Source: Cliona cf. orientalis
Lineage: Eukaryota > Porifera > Demospongiae > Clionaida > Clionaidae
Direction: 5' to 3'
Assembly (NCBI GenBank): GCA_963930775.1
Contig: OZ005705.1
Span: 4,030,001-4,094,000 of the forward strand
Length of the DNA: 64,000 bases
A program made the position numbers and the translations under genes. Under the pieces are notes generated by a model. It had not been told where the DNA came from and ran no database searches. It worked only from the letters and a program-made list of their open reading frames with translations. Positions 63,832 through 64,000 of the stretch are shown here, piece by piece. The number at the start of each line of letters is the position of its first letter. Position 1 is the stretch's first letter.

Positions 63832-64000
63832 ATAGATATTATAGACTACGTAAATGGGATTGGAAACTGCTCATGTGAGCAATAGAACGTACGTATACGT
63901 GTATGCGCACTCCGTGTTATGGTTTACATTCTTGGATAGACTCGTTGCTATGACAATTTGAGCAAAAATGGCCGAAAATGGCGATCGTAGTGCACTTATC
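63832..64000. mobile_element. TIR MITE, second copy of 19560-20130, cut by window end
   Basis: Matches the left arm of 19560-20130 from GACTACGTAAA to GTGCACTTATC at the window edge, including the MAENGDRSALI frame. Lies 0.4 kb after ceramidase exon 11, in the next intron. Confidence 0.85.

Overview
The window is eukaryotic, non-coding-rich animal DNA. It has multi-exon genes with GT-AG introns, some of only 55-75 bp, and no operons or Shine-Dalgarno sites. The mix of tiny introns, a PPSY-bearing four-pass membrane protein, many TACATGTA palindromes and a dense load of short inverted-repeat transposons would fit a sponge or another non-bilaterian animal. That assignment is inference; nothing here fixes the species.

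Only two host genes can be read. (1) A TMEM272-like four-pass membrane protein on the + strand ends at 18224. Its exons at 5668-5710, 10500-10628, 17602-17661 and 17782-18224 join in phase, and its first exon is not found. (2) A neutral ceramidase (ASAH2-type) on the + strand has 11 phase-consistent exons from a signal-peptide ATG at 38573 to the last visible exon ending at 63402; its C-terminal part lies beyond the window. The ceramidase is stretched by two transposon-packed introns of 13.4 kb and 7.5 kb, between clusters of exons separated by tiny introns.

The rest is a nest of mobile DNA. 0.3-4.9 kb: an old dispersed repeat holding a TIR element and a 5'-truncated restriction-like-endonuclease non-LTR retrotransposon with a 16-bp target duplication; an inverted copy of the repeat lies at 54.7-56.2 kb. 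5-18 kb: introns of the TMEM272-like gene with nested MITEs and a dead pogo/Tigger transposase. 18.9-31.9 kb: head-to-tail copies of a roughly 370-bp unit ('CTAAGCAG' unit), with a 5.8-kb block sitting in the A-tract of a TTAA-flanked (piggyBac-like) element. 31.9-38 kb: MITEs and a Helitron-like element. 45.65-52.41 kb: what looks like one decayed DNA transposon with ~0.47-kb terminal inverted repeats enclosing an RNase-H-like transposase-type gene. 57-61 kb: a Crypton-like tyrosine recombinase relic and a Penelope-like element in snap-back form with hammerhead-like motifs, itself hit by a second Helitron-like copy.

A recurring theme is a group of TA-inserting elements with termini CCGTA...TACGG. 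Their interiors are unrelated between subfamilies, yet each repeats its own short word near both ends. Several have exact empty sites elsewhere in this window, so the target duplications can be read directly. The best candidate for an undescribed system is the 45.65-52.41 kb element, followed by the CCGTA group and the tandem CTAAGCAG arrays.
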